From Bacillota bacterium (lineage in GTDB: Bacteria; Bacillota_I; Bacilli_A; RFN20; CAG-826): a stretch of 7,189 bases of DNA. A program made the translations under genes and the position numbers. The DNA lies in NCBI GenBank assembly GCA_003512585.1, contig DOQE01000070.1:1-7189 (forward strand), in the 5' to 3' direction. Below the pieces are notes generated by a model. It was not told the DNA's origin and ran no database searches. It saw only the letters and a program-made list of their open reading frames with translations. Of the stretch, positions 1 to 6,225 are shown piece by piece (position 1 is the first letter of the stretch; each line of letters starts with the position of its first letter).

Positions 1-868
1 TAATCCTGCTAATGGAGATTATGGGCATAGCGATACTTCTTCTGACAATAAGAAAACTTATGTCGATGAATTCCATGAAGTTAGTTCGACAGTCGATGGA
101 ACCCATACCATTTATACAGTTGATAAAAAAAGTGGAGAAATATCTTTAACTAGCGACATTACCCTAAGTTCAAAACTAACTTATGCTAACTCTAATGAAG
201 AAGTCGCTATAAATGGGAATGGCAAAACTATAAACGTTACTTCTGACTTTGGTAATAATAATAATGTTTTACTTAACGCAAGAAGCAATTTAACTATTAA
301 TGATTTAACTATAGATATGGCTAACGCTGCTGGCCTTTGGGGTATTCAAGCCTTAGGCGACATTACTTTAAATAACGTTAATATCATTAATGTCGACCAT
401 GCAAATAAATATCTTTTTACTCTTAATATTTATGGTGGTGGGAACGCTAAATTCGTTGATTGTAACATTGCTGCCGCAAAAAATATGTGTAATGAGGATT
501 ATGGATGTGCTGATATTTGGTTTGGCGATGGCAGGAATGCTATTATTCAAGGCGGGAACTACGGATCGATATTTGTTAATTCTTCCGAAGGCTCTGGATT
601 GCTTCACGCTGGAAAGTTAGTCATCGAATCTTCAAGCGATCATGTGACTAAAATAGATTCAGTCACCTTAGAAGGGGAGATTAATAACAAGAATAAGCTT
701 GTCTATGGTGGTACTACTTATGAAAAAAAGACAGCGTATATGTCTGCTATTTTAGAAGGAAACGATTCTTCTTATTGCACAGTGACTAAAGTTATTGAAA
801 ATCCTCAAAATAAAGATTTAACCCAATATACCGATTTAACCGGCAAGACCGTTTCTAAGGCCGCTTAA
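1..868 (+). CDS. Secreted beta-helix-like surface protein, 3' end (5' truncated)
   Basis: The reading frame is open from the window edge (first full codon at base 2) to TAA at 866-868, giving 288 visible residues. The ATG at 317 lies inside the frame and is not the start. The visible protein is rich in Asn, Thr, Ser, Gly and Asp. It shows short alternating hydrophobic strands spaced by turns, such as NGNGKTINV, SNLTINDLTIDM, GDITLNNVNIINV and NAIIQGGNYGSI. This pattern is typical of right-handed parallel beta-helix (pectate-lyase-like) adhesins or polysaccharide-binding proteins. Three cysteines cluster at visible residues 154, 163 and 169, with another in SSYCTV near the C-terminus. The C-terminus (GKTVSKAA) has no LPXTG motif or membrane anchor, so the protein is either released or anchored through its missing N-terminal part. 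No catalytic site is recognisable. The fold class is inferred from sequence texture; ligand and function are unknown. Confidence 0.7.
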   Translation, partial: NPANGDYGHSDTSSDNKKTYVDEFHEVSSTVDGTHTIYTVDKKSGEISLTSDITLSSKLTYANSNEEVAINGNGKTINVTSDFGNNNNVLLNARSNLTINDLTIDMANAAGLWGIQALGDITLNNVNIINVDHANKYLFTLNIYGGGNAKFVDCNIAAAKNMCNEDYGCADIWFGDGRNAIIQGGNYGSIFVNSSEGSGLLHAGKLVIESSSDHVTKIDSVTLEGEINNKNKLVYGGTTYEKKTAYMSAILEGNDSSYCTVTKVIENPQNKDLTQYTDLTGKTVSKAA

Positions 869-892
869 AAGTATTTATTTAAAAATTAATGG

Positions 893-934
893 AAGGCATG
901 GATAGGTTTAAGCCGTCTATGCCTTTTTGTTTTA
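893..934 (+). terminator. Intrinsic terminator after the beta-helix gene
   Basis: The left arm AAGGCATGGAT pairs with the right arm GTCTATGCCTT, with two G-U pairs, across a short loop. The stem is followed by TTTTTGTTTT. It begins 25 bases after the stop codon, so it most likely ends the upstream transcript and insulates the nuclease gene. Confidence 0.85.
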
Positions 935-959
935 AATCAATAAACGCTTTTGGTAAAAT
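931..959 (+). promoter_or_regulatory. Extended -10 promoter of the nuclease gene
   Basis: TGGTAAAAT at 951-959 is an extended -10 element (TGn followed by TAAAAT). A loose -35 match, TTTAAA, lies at 931-936 with a 17-base spacer and overlaps the end of the preceding terminator's T-tract. Transcription would be expected to begin about seven bases past the -10, at or next to the ATG at 966. Confidence 0.6.
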
Positions 960-965
960 TTAAAT

Positions 966-2336
966 ATGCGTTCTCGTTTATTTTTAAAAAGTATTGCTCT
1001 ATCTTCTACTTTTTTAATTTTATCCGCTTTTTGTCTAGGCCTAATATCCAATTTAGATTTAAAAGAAGGAAAGGCCGGAGAAATTTTTGATTATGATTTT
1101 ACTGAGGATTTTTCTTCATATGTTGCCTCGACTAGTTACATAAACGAAAAAACGTATGGTAATTTTAAAGGCGTGGGTTGCGTTTCTGCTACTTCTTCCT
1201 ATTCAATAGATGGCAATACGTTTGTCATGAAATTAAATAAAGGAGAAGCTAATGCCTCTAGGCAACTATTTATTGATACAACTGGGTATGCAAAAATTGT
1301 CTTTGACATAAAATTAACTACGCCTAGTAAAACTTATGTTGATTTGGGATGTAATCTGCCTATTATTACCGATGAAGCCAATTCAAAAGGTATCGTTTAT
1401 ACAAAAGGATATAAAGAAGTAATAGTTACTTTTTCTTCTTTTTCAACGCCTGAAAATAATTATTTTGTTGGAATTGATAATGTCGAGTTCTATAAATTAT
1501 CGAAAGAATCTACCCCCTCCGATCCCATTTATACAGCAAATAATTATTATTACCATAAAATAGAGAGTTCTCTTGATGTGGTTACTGATTTAGCCTTTAT
1601 TATAAGAAACAATGTGAAATACGTCCGTTTTGATGAATCGACTTCTATAAATATCCATAATTATTCAAAAGGTGGCCAATTTATTTTTTATGATAGCAGC
1701 GATGCAATTTATCCTGAGATAGGTTGGCCGGAAAATGGGGTTTTTACAGTCGACGGTTCTCCTTATTATGTAGATAGGGAACATGTTTGGCCGTGTTCGA
1801 ATATGAGAATCAAACCAGCGGGTGGGTCTAGAAGCGTGTCTTCTTTTACCGATTTTGTAAAAAACGAAGACGATTCTTATGATTATCGGCCTTCTTCTTC
1901 TAATAGAGGCCATTTTAGCGATATGCATAATTTAATTACTGCTACAAGGGAGGCTAATCAAAATTTGCATAACGATAATTTTTTTAAAGATGAAAAAGGC
2001 AATAGTAAAAGTCCTTATATAGAGAATGGATTTTTTTATCCAGGCGATGAATTTAAAGGTGACGTGGCCCGGATTTTATTTTATATGAGTTTAATGTATC
2101 CATATTTGACATTAGGGGATGAAACTAATTTGAAGGGTTCTATTTTTTATGGCGATTTAGAAACGTTAAGAAGATGGGATAAAGAAGATCCTGTTTCGCA
2201 AGAAGAGATTGATAGAAACAATTTAATTTTCAAAAAGCAAAGAAACCGCAACCCTTTTATAGATCTTTATGAAATTGGTATTGCCGATATAGTATTTGCT
2301 AATGGCGATGTAGAAGTGCCTGTTGCTACTAATTGA
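966..2336 (+). CDS. Secreted endonuclease I family nuclease
   Basis: This 456-residue protein has an N-terminal signal peptide (positive MRSR, then a hydrophobic run at about 5-29) and is probably exported to degrade nucleic acids outside the cell. Residues about 40-180 look like a beta-sandwich accessory domain, possibly for binding. The C-terminal half carries the hallmarks of the endonuclease I family (beta-beta-alpha-metal fold, relatives of Vvn and EndA). These are REHVWP at 271-276 with the likely general base His273, SDMHNLITATREANQNLHN at 318-336 with the metal-ligand Asn candidates, GDVARILFYM at 365-374, and NRNPFID at 427-433 near the end. Cys277 replaces the Gln usual in the EHVWPQS motif. 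The start at 966 fits the signal peptide, and there is no Shine-Dalgarno sequence before it, unlike neighbouring genes. The gene has its own promoter and a terminator upstream, so it is probably monocistronic. It ends in TGA. Whether it prefers DNA or RNA cannot be told. Confidence 0.88.
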   Translation: MRSRLFLKSIALSSTFLILSAFCLGLISNLDLKEGKAGEIFDYDFTEDFSSYVASTSYINEKTYGNFKGVGCVSATSSYSIDGNTFVMKLNKGEANASRQLFIDTTGYAKIVFDIKLTTPSKTYVDLGCNLPIITDEANSKGIVYTKGYKEVIVTFSSFSTPENNYFVGIDNVEFYKLSKESTPSDPIYTANNYYYHKIESSLDVVTDLAFIIRNNVKYVRFDESTSINIHNYSKGGQFIFYDSSDAIYPEIGWPENGVFTVDGSPYYVDREHVWPCSNMRIKPAGGSRSVSSFTDFVKNEDDSYDYRPSSSNRGHFSDMHNLITATREANQNLHNDNFFKDEKGNSKSPYIENGFFYPGDEFKGDVARILFYMSLMYPYLTLGDETNLKGSIFYGDLETLRRWDKEDPVSQEEIDRNNLIFKKQRNRNPFIDLYEIGIADIVFANGDVEVPVATN

Positions 2337-2348
2337 CTTATTTTAGAT

Positions 2349-2357
2349 TGATATAAT
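2349..2357 (+). promoter_or_regulatory. Orphan extended -10 promoter in the nuclease-mntP gap
   Basis: TGATATAAT matches an extended -10 with a perfect TATAAT at 2352-2357. A TTGACT at 2333-2338 is only 13 bases upstream, too close to be a normal -35, so the extended -10 would have to suffice. Initiation would fall near 2364, exactly at the left arm of a stem. It could drive a small RNA or a long mntP leader. Confidence 0.45.
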
Positions 2358-2360
2358 TTT

Positions 2361-2562
2361 AAGCAAGGAAGCTAGATCAATATATTATTAAAGCCCTTAT
2401 TTCTAAATCCATTCCTTGTTTGTTGGAGTTTAAAAAGATTCATATGAGTTTTCTATATATTAAAAGTAAAAAGGAAAGATATGTATTTTAATAATTCTTA
2501 TAAATTTATCTATATTCCATTATAAAAGTTAAGTATCCTTTGTACTTTTTCTGTTAATGGAA
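2361..2562 (+). ncRNA. Candidate structured RNA or long leader of unknown class
   Basis: This non-coding stretch follows a good -10 element and contains two separated inverted repeats. AAGCAAGGAA (2361-2370) pairs with TTCCTTGTTT (2412-2421) over ten positions with one G-U pair. TTCCATTA (2515-2522) pairs perfectly with TAATGGAA (2555-2562). The second encloses AAGTA (2531-2535) and TACTT (2543-2547), which is followed by a short T-run that might act as a weak terminator. No known riboswitch or housekeeping RNA is recognised, and there is no convincing ORF. It could be a small RNA of about 190 bases or the 5' part of an extended mntP leader. AT-rich DNA produces chance inverted repeats, so this remains tentative. 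Confidence 0.3.
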
Positions 2563-2565
2563 AGT

Positions 2566-2574
2566 TGCTAAGAT
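2566..2574 (+). promoter_or_regulatory. Possible mntP promoter just ahead of the riboswitch
   Basis: TGCTAAGAT is an extended -10 with TAAGAT (four of six consensus bases). Its predicted start point near 2581 coincides with the first bases of riboswitch helix P1 at 2583. No good -35 is visible. The position makes it attractive, but the hexamer itself is weak. Confidence 0.4.
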
Positions 2575-2582
2575 TTACTTCA

Positions 2583-2660
2583 TTGACGGAGTAGGCTGCT
2601 AATTAGCGGTAAGCCAACAAACTGGAGTAATCCTGGCTTGCCTTAATTGCCGAGAGTCGG
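2583..2660 (+). promoter_or_regulatory. yybP-ykoY (Mn2+) riboswitch upstream of mntP
   Basis: The segment follows the yybP-ykoY order. P1 is TTGAC (2583-2587) with GTCGG (2656-2660), followed by the conserved loop core GGAGTAG (2588-2594). P2 is GCTGCT (2595-2600) with AGCGGT (2605-2610). P3 is AAGCC (2611-2615) with GGCTT (2635-2639), holding an inner GGA/TCC pair. The closing strand GCCGAGAGTC resembles the family's GCGAGACC end. The class senses manganese and is commonly found before MntP exporters, as here. The 3' arm of P1 directly abuts the mntP ribosome binding site AAAGG (2661-2665), which suggests control of translation rather than of termination; no terminator lies between it and the gene. 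The copy is compact, with a short fourth region. Confidence 0.8.
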
Positions 2661-2666
2661 AAAGGC
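2640..2666 (+). promoter_or_regulatory. Possible SD-sequestering hairpin alternative to riboswitch P1
   Basis: GCCTT (2640-2644) can pair with AAGGC (2662-2666), which covers the Shine-Dalgarno AAAGG. Inside it, CCGA (2650-2653) pairs with TCGG (2657-2660) around a GAG loop. The inner helix uses bases needed for P1, so the two folds exclude each other. This would be the low-manganese, translation-off state. The pairing is seen directly; the regulatory role is inferred. Confidence 0.5.
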
Positions 2667-2670
2667 TTTT

Positions 2671-3258
2671 ATGGATTGGCTTAATATTCTTCTTACTTCG
2701 TTTTCCATGGCTATAGATGCTTCGGCAACTAATGCCGTTAATGCAATTAGGGAAGAGAGGGTGCCCACTTGGAAACTCGCCTTTGCTTCTTTTATATTTG
2801 CTATATTTCAATTTATTATGCCTTTAATTGGCTATTTGATTGGCTCTGGATTTAGGGAATTTTTAGAGCCAATTATCCCATATATCGGTTTTGCTTTATT
2901 GACATTGCTTGCTATTAAATGCTTCTATGATGCCATAAAAGAAACCATTGCCCTTAATAAAAGCGGCGGTGAATTTAAAATAGAAAGAAAACCGGTCACG
3001 CTTTTAGGGATTTTAGCTGAAGGAGTAGCGACTTCCATTGATGCTTTATGCATTGGATTTGTCTATTTGTCTTATCCATTTATCGATGCTTTACTTGTTT
3101 TTGGAATCATTGGCATTGTTGCATTTCTACTTTCTTTTATAGCAGGTTTATTTGGAAAATTCCTAGCTAAGTTTTTGGAAAAATGGGCCAATTATATATC
3201 GGGCTTTGTTTTCTTATCCATTGCTTTAAAGATACTTATTGAGGGTTTCCTTAAATAA
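2671..3258 (+). CDS. mntP: Manganese efflux pump MntP
   Basis: This 195-residue integral membrane protein exports Mn2+ from the cytoplasm and protects against manganese excess. Length and layout match MntP (about 190 residues, six membrane helices in two related halves). Half one has SMAIDASA around Asp16 and FQFIMPLIGY at 46-55. Half two has EGVATSIDALCIGF at 117-130 with Asp124. The two Asp-containing helices are the conserved metal-path motifs of the family. A hydrophilic linker at about 96-108 separates the halves, and the protein ends in a hydrophobic helix at about 176-191. I chose the ATG at 2671 because AAAGG lies five bases upstream. The in-frame TTG at 2647 would put eight codons inside the riboswitch. 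The upstream manganese riboswitch and downstream terminator make this a self-contained manganese-response unit. Confidence 0.92.
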   Translation: MDWLNILLTSFSMAIDASATNAVNAIREERVPTWKLAFASFIFAIFQFIMPLIGYLIGSGFREFLEPIIPYIGFALLTLLAIKCFYDAIKETIALNKSGGEFKIERKPVTLLGILAEGVATSIDALCIGFVYLSYPFIDALLVFGIIGIVAFLLSFIAGLFGKFLAKFLEKWANYISGFVFLSIALKILIEGFLK

Positions 3259-3283
3259 TCTATAAGTTAAATTAGTTTGCAAT

Positions 3284-3307
3284 GGCTAGAATTTCTAGTC
3301 TTTTTTT
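3284..3307 (+). terminator. Intrinsic terminator after mntP
   Basis: GGCTAG pairs with CTAGTC (one G-U pair), extendable by A-T pairs inside the loop, and is followed directly by seven T residues. It starts 26 bases after the mntP stop codon and separates mntP from the aminopeptidase operon. Confidence 0.85.
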
Positions 3308-3344
3308 AATGTAAACAATTATTAAAAAACAATGATTTGTTATT

Positions 3345-3360
3345 TGCTAAAATATATAAT
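3345..3360 (+). promoter_or_regulatory. Promoter of the aminopeptidase-uridine kinase operon
   Basis: TGCTAAAAT at 3345-3353 is an extended -10, and a second perfect TATAAT lies at 3355-3360. No good -35 is found at standard spacing for either. Initiation would fall near 3360-3367, giving a leader of only about 10-17 bases before the ATG at 3377. Which -10 is used cannot be decided by eye. Confidence 0.6.
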
Positions 3361-3376
3361 CTTTTCGAGGTATTTT

Positions 3377-4651
3377 ATGGATAATTTGTTAAAGATAATG
3401 TCTCTTCTAAAAGAATCAAAATCTCCTTTTCATGTCGTTAGTAATATTAAATCTATTCTTTTAGAGAATGGTTTTGTGGAAATGAAGGAAGAAGATGAAA
3501 TTAAAGAAGATGGTAAATATTTCTATTCTAGAAACGGGTCTGCTTTAATTGCTTTTGCAATAAAAAGAAGCGATACGTATGCTAAAATTATCGAGGCACA
3601 CGTGGATTCGCCTTCTTTTAAATTAAAACAAAATCCCATTGTTAATAATTCATCTTTAAGATTATTAAATACCGAACCTTATGGTGGTGGAATTTATTAT
3701 TCTTGGCTAGATAGGCCATTGGGGGTGGCTGGAAGAGCATTGTTTAAGAAAAATGGCGTCGTGTCTTCTATTTTAGTAGATTTAGATGCTTCTTTTATAA
3801 TTCCTTCCTTGGCTATCCATATGAATAGGGATGTTAATAATTCGTTTTCTTTAGATCCAAAGAAAGATTTATTGCCTTTAATTGGAGAAAGTGGTGAAAA
3901 CGATTTAAAAAAAGTATTGGAAACTCAATATAAAGAAAAAGGCGAAGTTATTTCTTTTGATTTATTTTTATATAGCAAAGAAGAACCTACTTTAATTGGC
4001 TTAGATAAATCTATGCTTTCTAGTTGCAAATTAGATGATTTATCCAGCGTTTATTCTTCTCTTCTTGGCTTTATTGCTTCTTCTATGAAAAATGGAATTA
4101 ACGTAGTGGCTTATTTTGATTCGGAAGAAGTTGGGTCAATGACCTATCAAGGCGCCGATAGCGATTTGCTGCGTTCTCTTTTTGCTAAATTTTCTACCTA
4201 TACCAAAAAATCCATTATTTCTTTGCAAAGAAAAAGTTTTTGTATCAGTGCGGATAATGCCCATGCTTGCCATCCTGCCTTTATAGAATTAATGGATAAA
4301 ACCAGCCCTGTCTATTTAAATAAGGGAATCACCATTAAATATAATGCCAATCAGAAATACACAAGCGATGGTTTTTCTTCAGCCATAATGAAAGAAATAT
4401 TTAATCTTTCTAATTTGTCTTATCAAGAATTTAGCAATAGAAGTGATTTAAGGGGTGGTTCGACTTTGGGTGATATTTCCATCTCTCAAATATCAATAAG
4501 AACTGTTGATATTGGCATTCCTCAATTAGCAATGCATTCTTCCTATGAAACATTAGGTGTTAAAGATTTGCTTGATATGGTTAAGCTTTCTGCTTGTTTC
4601 TTTGATTTAGATTTAGCCATAAGCGAAGATGAATTTAAAGTAACGAGGTAG
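3377..4651 (+). CDS. M18 family aminopeptidase (aspartyl aminopeptidase type)
   Basis: This 424-residue cytosolic metallopeptidase should remove N-terminal, often acidic, residues from peptides using a two-metal centre. The M18 motifs are all present: AHVDSP at 74-79 (His75), LDDLSS near 219 (bridging Asp candidate Asp220), DSEEVGS at 248-254 (Glu250 and Glu251), SADNAHACHP at 291-300 (Asp293), RGGSTLGDIS at 359-368, and IPQLAMHSSYE at 381-391 (His387). The N-terminal SPFHVV segment is also typical of the family. No signal peptide is seen. The start at 3377 is supported by GAGGT at 3367-3371 with five bases spacing; an ATG at 3332 lies upstream of the likely promoter and would add 15 unrelated residues. 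It is co-transcribed with the uridine kinase gene, starting four bases after its stop. The family is known as ApeB/DAP; the exact substrate is not provable here. Confidence 0.93.
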   Translation: MDNLLKIMSLLKESKSPFHVVSNIKSILLENGFVEMKEEDEIKEDGKYFYSRNGSALIAFAIKRSDTYAKIIEAHVDSPSFKLKQNPIVNNSSLRLLNTEPYGGGIYYSWLDRPLGVAGRALFKKNGVVSSILVDLDASFIIPSLAIHMNRDVNNSFSLDPKKDLLPLIGESGENDLKKVLETQYKEKGEVISFDLFLYSKEEPTLIGLDKSMLSSCKLDDLSSVYSSLLGFIASSMKNGINVVAYFDSEEVGSMTYQGADSDLLRSLFAKFSTYTKKSIISLQRKSFCISADNAHACHPAFIELMDKTSPVYLNKGITIKYNANQKYTSDGFSSAIMKEIFNLSNLSYQEFSNRSDLRGGSTLGDISISQISIRTVDIGIPQLAMHSSYETLGVKDLLDMVKLSACFFDLDLAISEDEFKVTR

Positions 4652-4655
4652 ACAA

Positions 4656-5345
4656 ATGAGCAGGATTGTCTTAATAGGTGGAGGTTCTTCTTCTGGTAAA
4701 TCCTATATAACGGAAGCAGTTACTAAAAATGTCGGGGAAAATAATATAACCCGCATAACAATGGATGATTATTACAAAGATCAATCCGATATGAAATTAG
4801 AAGATAGATATAAGGTGAATTACGATCATCCTAAGGCTTTTGATTTTCCCTTGATGCGAAAACAAATAGCGGATTTAAAAAACGATATACCTATTGAAAA
4901 GCCTATTTATGATTTTGTTTCTTTGACTAGAACAAAAAATAGCGAGACCATATATCCAAATAAAGTTGTTTTAGTTGAAGGCATCATGGCTTTGGTCGAC
5001 AAACAGATTAGAAATCTAGGGGATATAAAGGTGTTTATTTCCGCTTCCTCTGAAAGAAGGTTTCTTCGCCGCCTTATTAGAGATAAAAAGCAGAGGGGAC
5101 GTAGCTTTGAAAATATAGTCAATCAATACTTTTCTTCTGTTCAACCCATGTATCAAGAAATAGTAGAACCTTCTTCTATTTATGCGGATTTAATTGTTAA
5201 TAATGATGGGGTTGAAAATTTGGCCATCGCCGTTTTGACTTCCATAATCAAAGAAGAGCTTGAATTATCTAGGACAAAACAAAAACCTCGCTTAATGGAA
5301 GAAGAATTTAGTGAAGAAAACCTCTCTTCTATTTTCAGTAAATAG
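4656..5345 (+). CDS. udk: Uridine kinase (uridine/cytidine kinase)
   Basis: This 229-residue cytosolic P-loop kinase phosphorylates uridine and cytidine to UMP and CMP in pyrimidine salvage. Motifs in order are the Walker A loop GGGSSSGKS at 8-16, MDDYY at 36-40 (substrate side), NYDHP at 55-59, VLVEGI at 105-110 (Walker B position), the Arg/Lys-rich lid RRLIRDKKQRGRS at 138-150, and EPSSIYAD at 171-178. Length is close to the usual 205-215 residues with an acidic C-terminal extension (EEEFSEENLSS, about 215-225). The ATG at 4656 follows GAGGT at 4645-4649, which lies within the last codons and stop of the aminopeptidase gene, so the two are translated from one mRNA. The gene ends one base before the stop of the convergent lipoprotein gene. 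Some related P-loop kinases (phosphoribulokinase-like) are alternatives, but the motif set favours Udk. Confidence 0.9.
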   Translation: MSRIVLIGGGSSSGKSYITEAVTKNVGENNITRITMDDYYKDQSDMKLEDRYKVNYDHPKAFDFPLMRKQIADLKNDIPIEKPIYDFVSLTRTKNSETIYPNKVVLVEGIMALVDKQIRNLGDIKVFISASSERRFLRRLIRDKKQRGRSFENIVNQYFSSVQPMYQEIVEPSSIYADLIVNNDGVENLAIAVLTSIIKEELELSRTKQKPRLMEEEFSEENLSSIFSK

Positions 5346-5346
5346 T

Positions 5347-6225
5347 TTATTGTTCCAAATATTCGCTAGGGTTAAATACTTCTCCTTTATATAGCTCATA
5401 TTCGCCTTCAAAATAGGTATAGTTAGATTCAATTCGTTGCCAATTTGCTTTTATTCCCCCAGCATATAAGTCAGTTTGAGTTATATGCTTTGCTTTTGAA
5501 ATAACATTATTGTTTATGGTTACGGTTATTTCATGCTTTATTTCTTTTGTCTTTATTTTGTTTTGATCTAAGCTAGACAAAGAATAGGAAAAAGAAATAT
5601 CTCCTTTTAGCAAGTAGTCGTGTGGTAAATCCAATGTATATGAAATGTTGTTATTTTCAATAACGGACTTCAGATAATTTAGATTTGCAATTTGAGTAAA
5701 GCCAAAACTTATATTGAAAAATTCTTCTTCTAAGGATTTTATGTAGATAGAACTTGTTTTTGTTTTGCTATTTCCATCGTTTACAAGAGTATAAAAATAG
5801 TTTTTATCCGTGAATAATTGGGCTTGATAATCGCTTTTGCTATTTTCGACAATTTGAGTCCCTTTTCTAATTACTATATCTGAAGCATTTTCTCTTTTAT
5901 AACGCATTGCTTCAAATATATCGCTTCCTTCTAAATCGATTTCATCTCCTGAAGAAAAATTATAAGAACTATTCATTGAAACGTTTACTTTGTTTGGATG
6001 TCCATTTATATCCATTAAGTATTGATTAAATTCTTCTATTTTTTCTTTGTCTAAATCTATTTGCTTAGCTTGAGAAGACGATTCAAAACTAGAGGAAGAA
6101 GTAGAATCATCTATCCTTGTTGAATCAACACTCGATTCATTGTTTTCTACTGTTGTCATGCTTTTGTTGGTTGAACAAGAAAACAAAAGCAATGATAAAG
6201 AAATGAAACCAAGCCCTTTTTTCAT
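5347..6225 (-). CDS. Lipoprotein of unknown function
   Basis: This 292-residue protein begins with a lipoprotein signal: MKKGLGFISLSLLLFSC, with lipobox LFSC and acylated Cys17. It should therefore be tethered to the outer face of the membrane. A Ser/Thr/Asp-rich linker (about 18-52) follows, then a mostly beta-strand domain of about 240 residues with many Tyr, Asn and Ser; I do not recognise its family. Its ATG overlaps the TAA of the upstream gene (TAATG), and AAAGGA sits seven bases before the ATG, which points to translational coupling. It is thus the last gene of a surface-protein operon. No terminator is evident at its 3' end, where it meets uridine kinase one base away. The function could be a partner or membrane anchor of the upstream Ig-like protein, but that is inference. 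Confidence 0.8.
   Translation of the reverse strand: MKKGLGFISLSLLLFSCSTNKSMTTVENNESSVDSTRIDDSTSSSSFESSSQAKQIDLDKEKIEEFNQYLMDINGHPNKVNVSMNSSYNFSSGDEIDLEGSDIFEAMRYKRENASDIVIRKGTQIVENSKSDYQAQLFTDKNYFYTLVNDGNSKTKTSSIYIKSLEEEFFNISFGFTQIANLNYLKSVIENNNISYTLDLPHDYLLKGDISFSYSLSSLDQNKIKTKEIKHEITVTINNNVISKAKHITQTDLYAGGIKANWQRIESNYTYFEGEYELYKGEVFNPSEYLEQ

Noticed and set aside
317..319. ATG as start of a 183-residue gene
   Set aside because: The same frame is open to the left window edge with the same beta-helix composition, so this Met is internal.
966..1055. Lipobox in the nuclease signal peptide (SAFC at 20-23)
   Set aside because: Phe at the position before Cys does not fit the lipobox; an ordinary signal peptide is more likely.
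1665..1928. Minus-strand ORF within the nuclease gene
   Set aside because: Shadow of the well-supported nuclease frame; low-complexity basic translation, no start signals.
2444..2491. 15-codon ORF in the nuclease-mntP gap
   Set aside because: The nearest purine-rich site (GGAG at 2425) is too far away, and a basic 15-residue peptide in AT-rich DNA is expected by chance.
2647..2670. TTG start adding eight residues to MntP
   Set aside because: It lies inside the riboswitch, has no ribosome binding site, and the ATG at 2671 has AAAGG at good spacing and gives the normal MntP N-terminus with Asp16.
2599..2811. Minus-strand ORF across the riboswitch and mntP start
   Set aside because: It overlaps a recognised riboswitch and a conserved gene on the other strand and resembles no known protein.
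3332..3376. Upstream ATG extending the M18 aminopeptidase by 15 residues
   Set aside because: It precedes the likely -10 elements, has no ribosome binding site, and the added residues do not resemble the family; GAGGT before 3377 decides the start.
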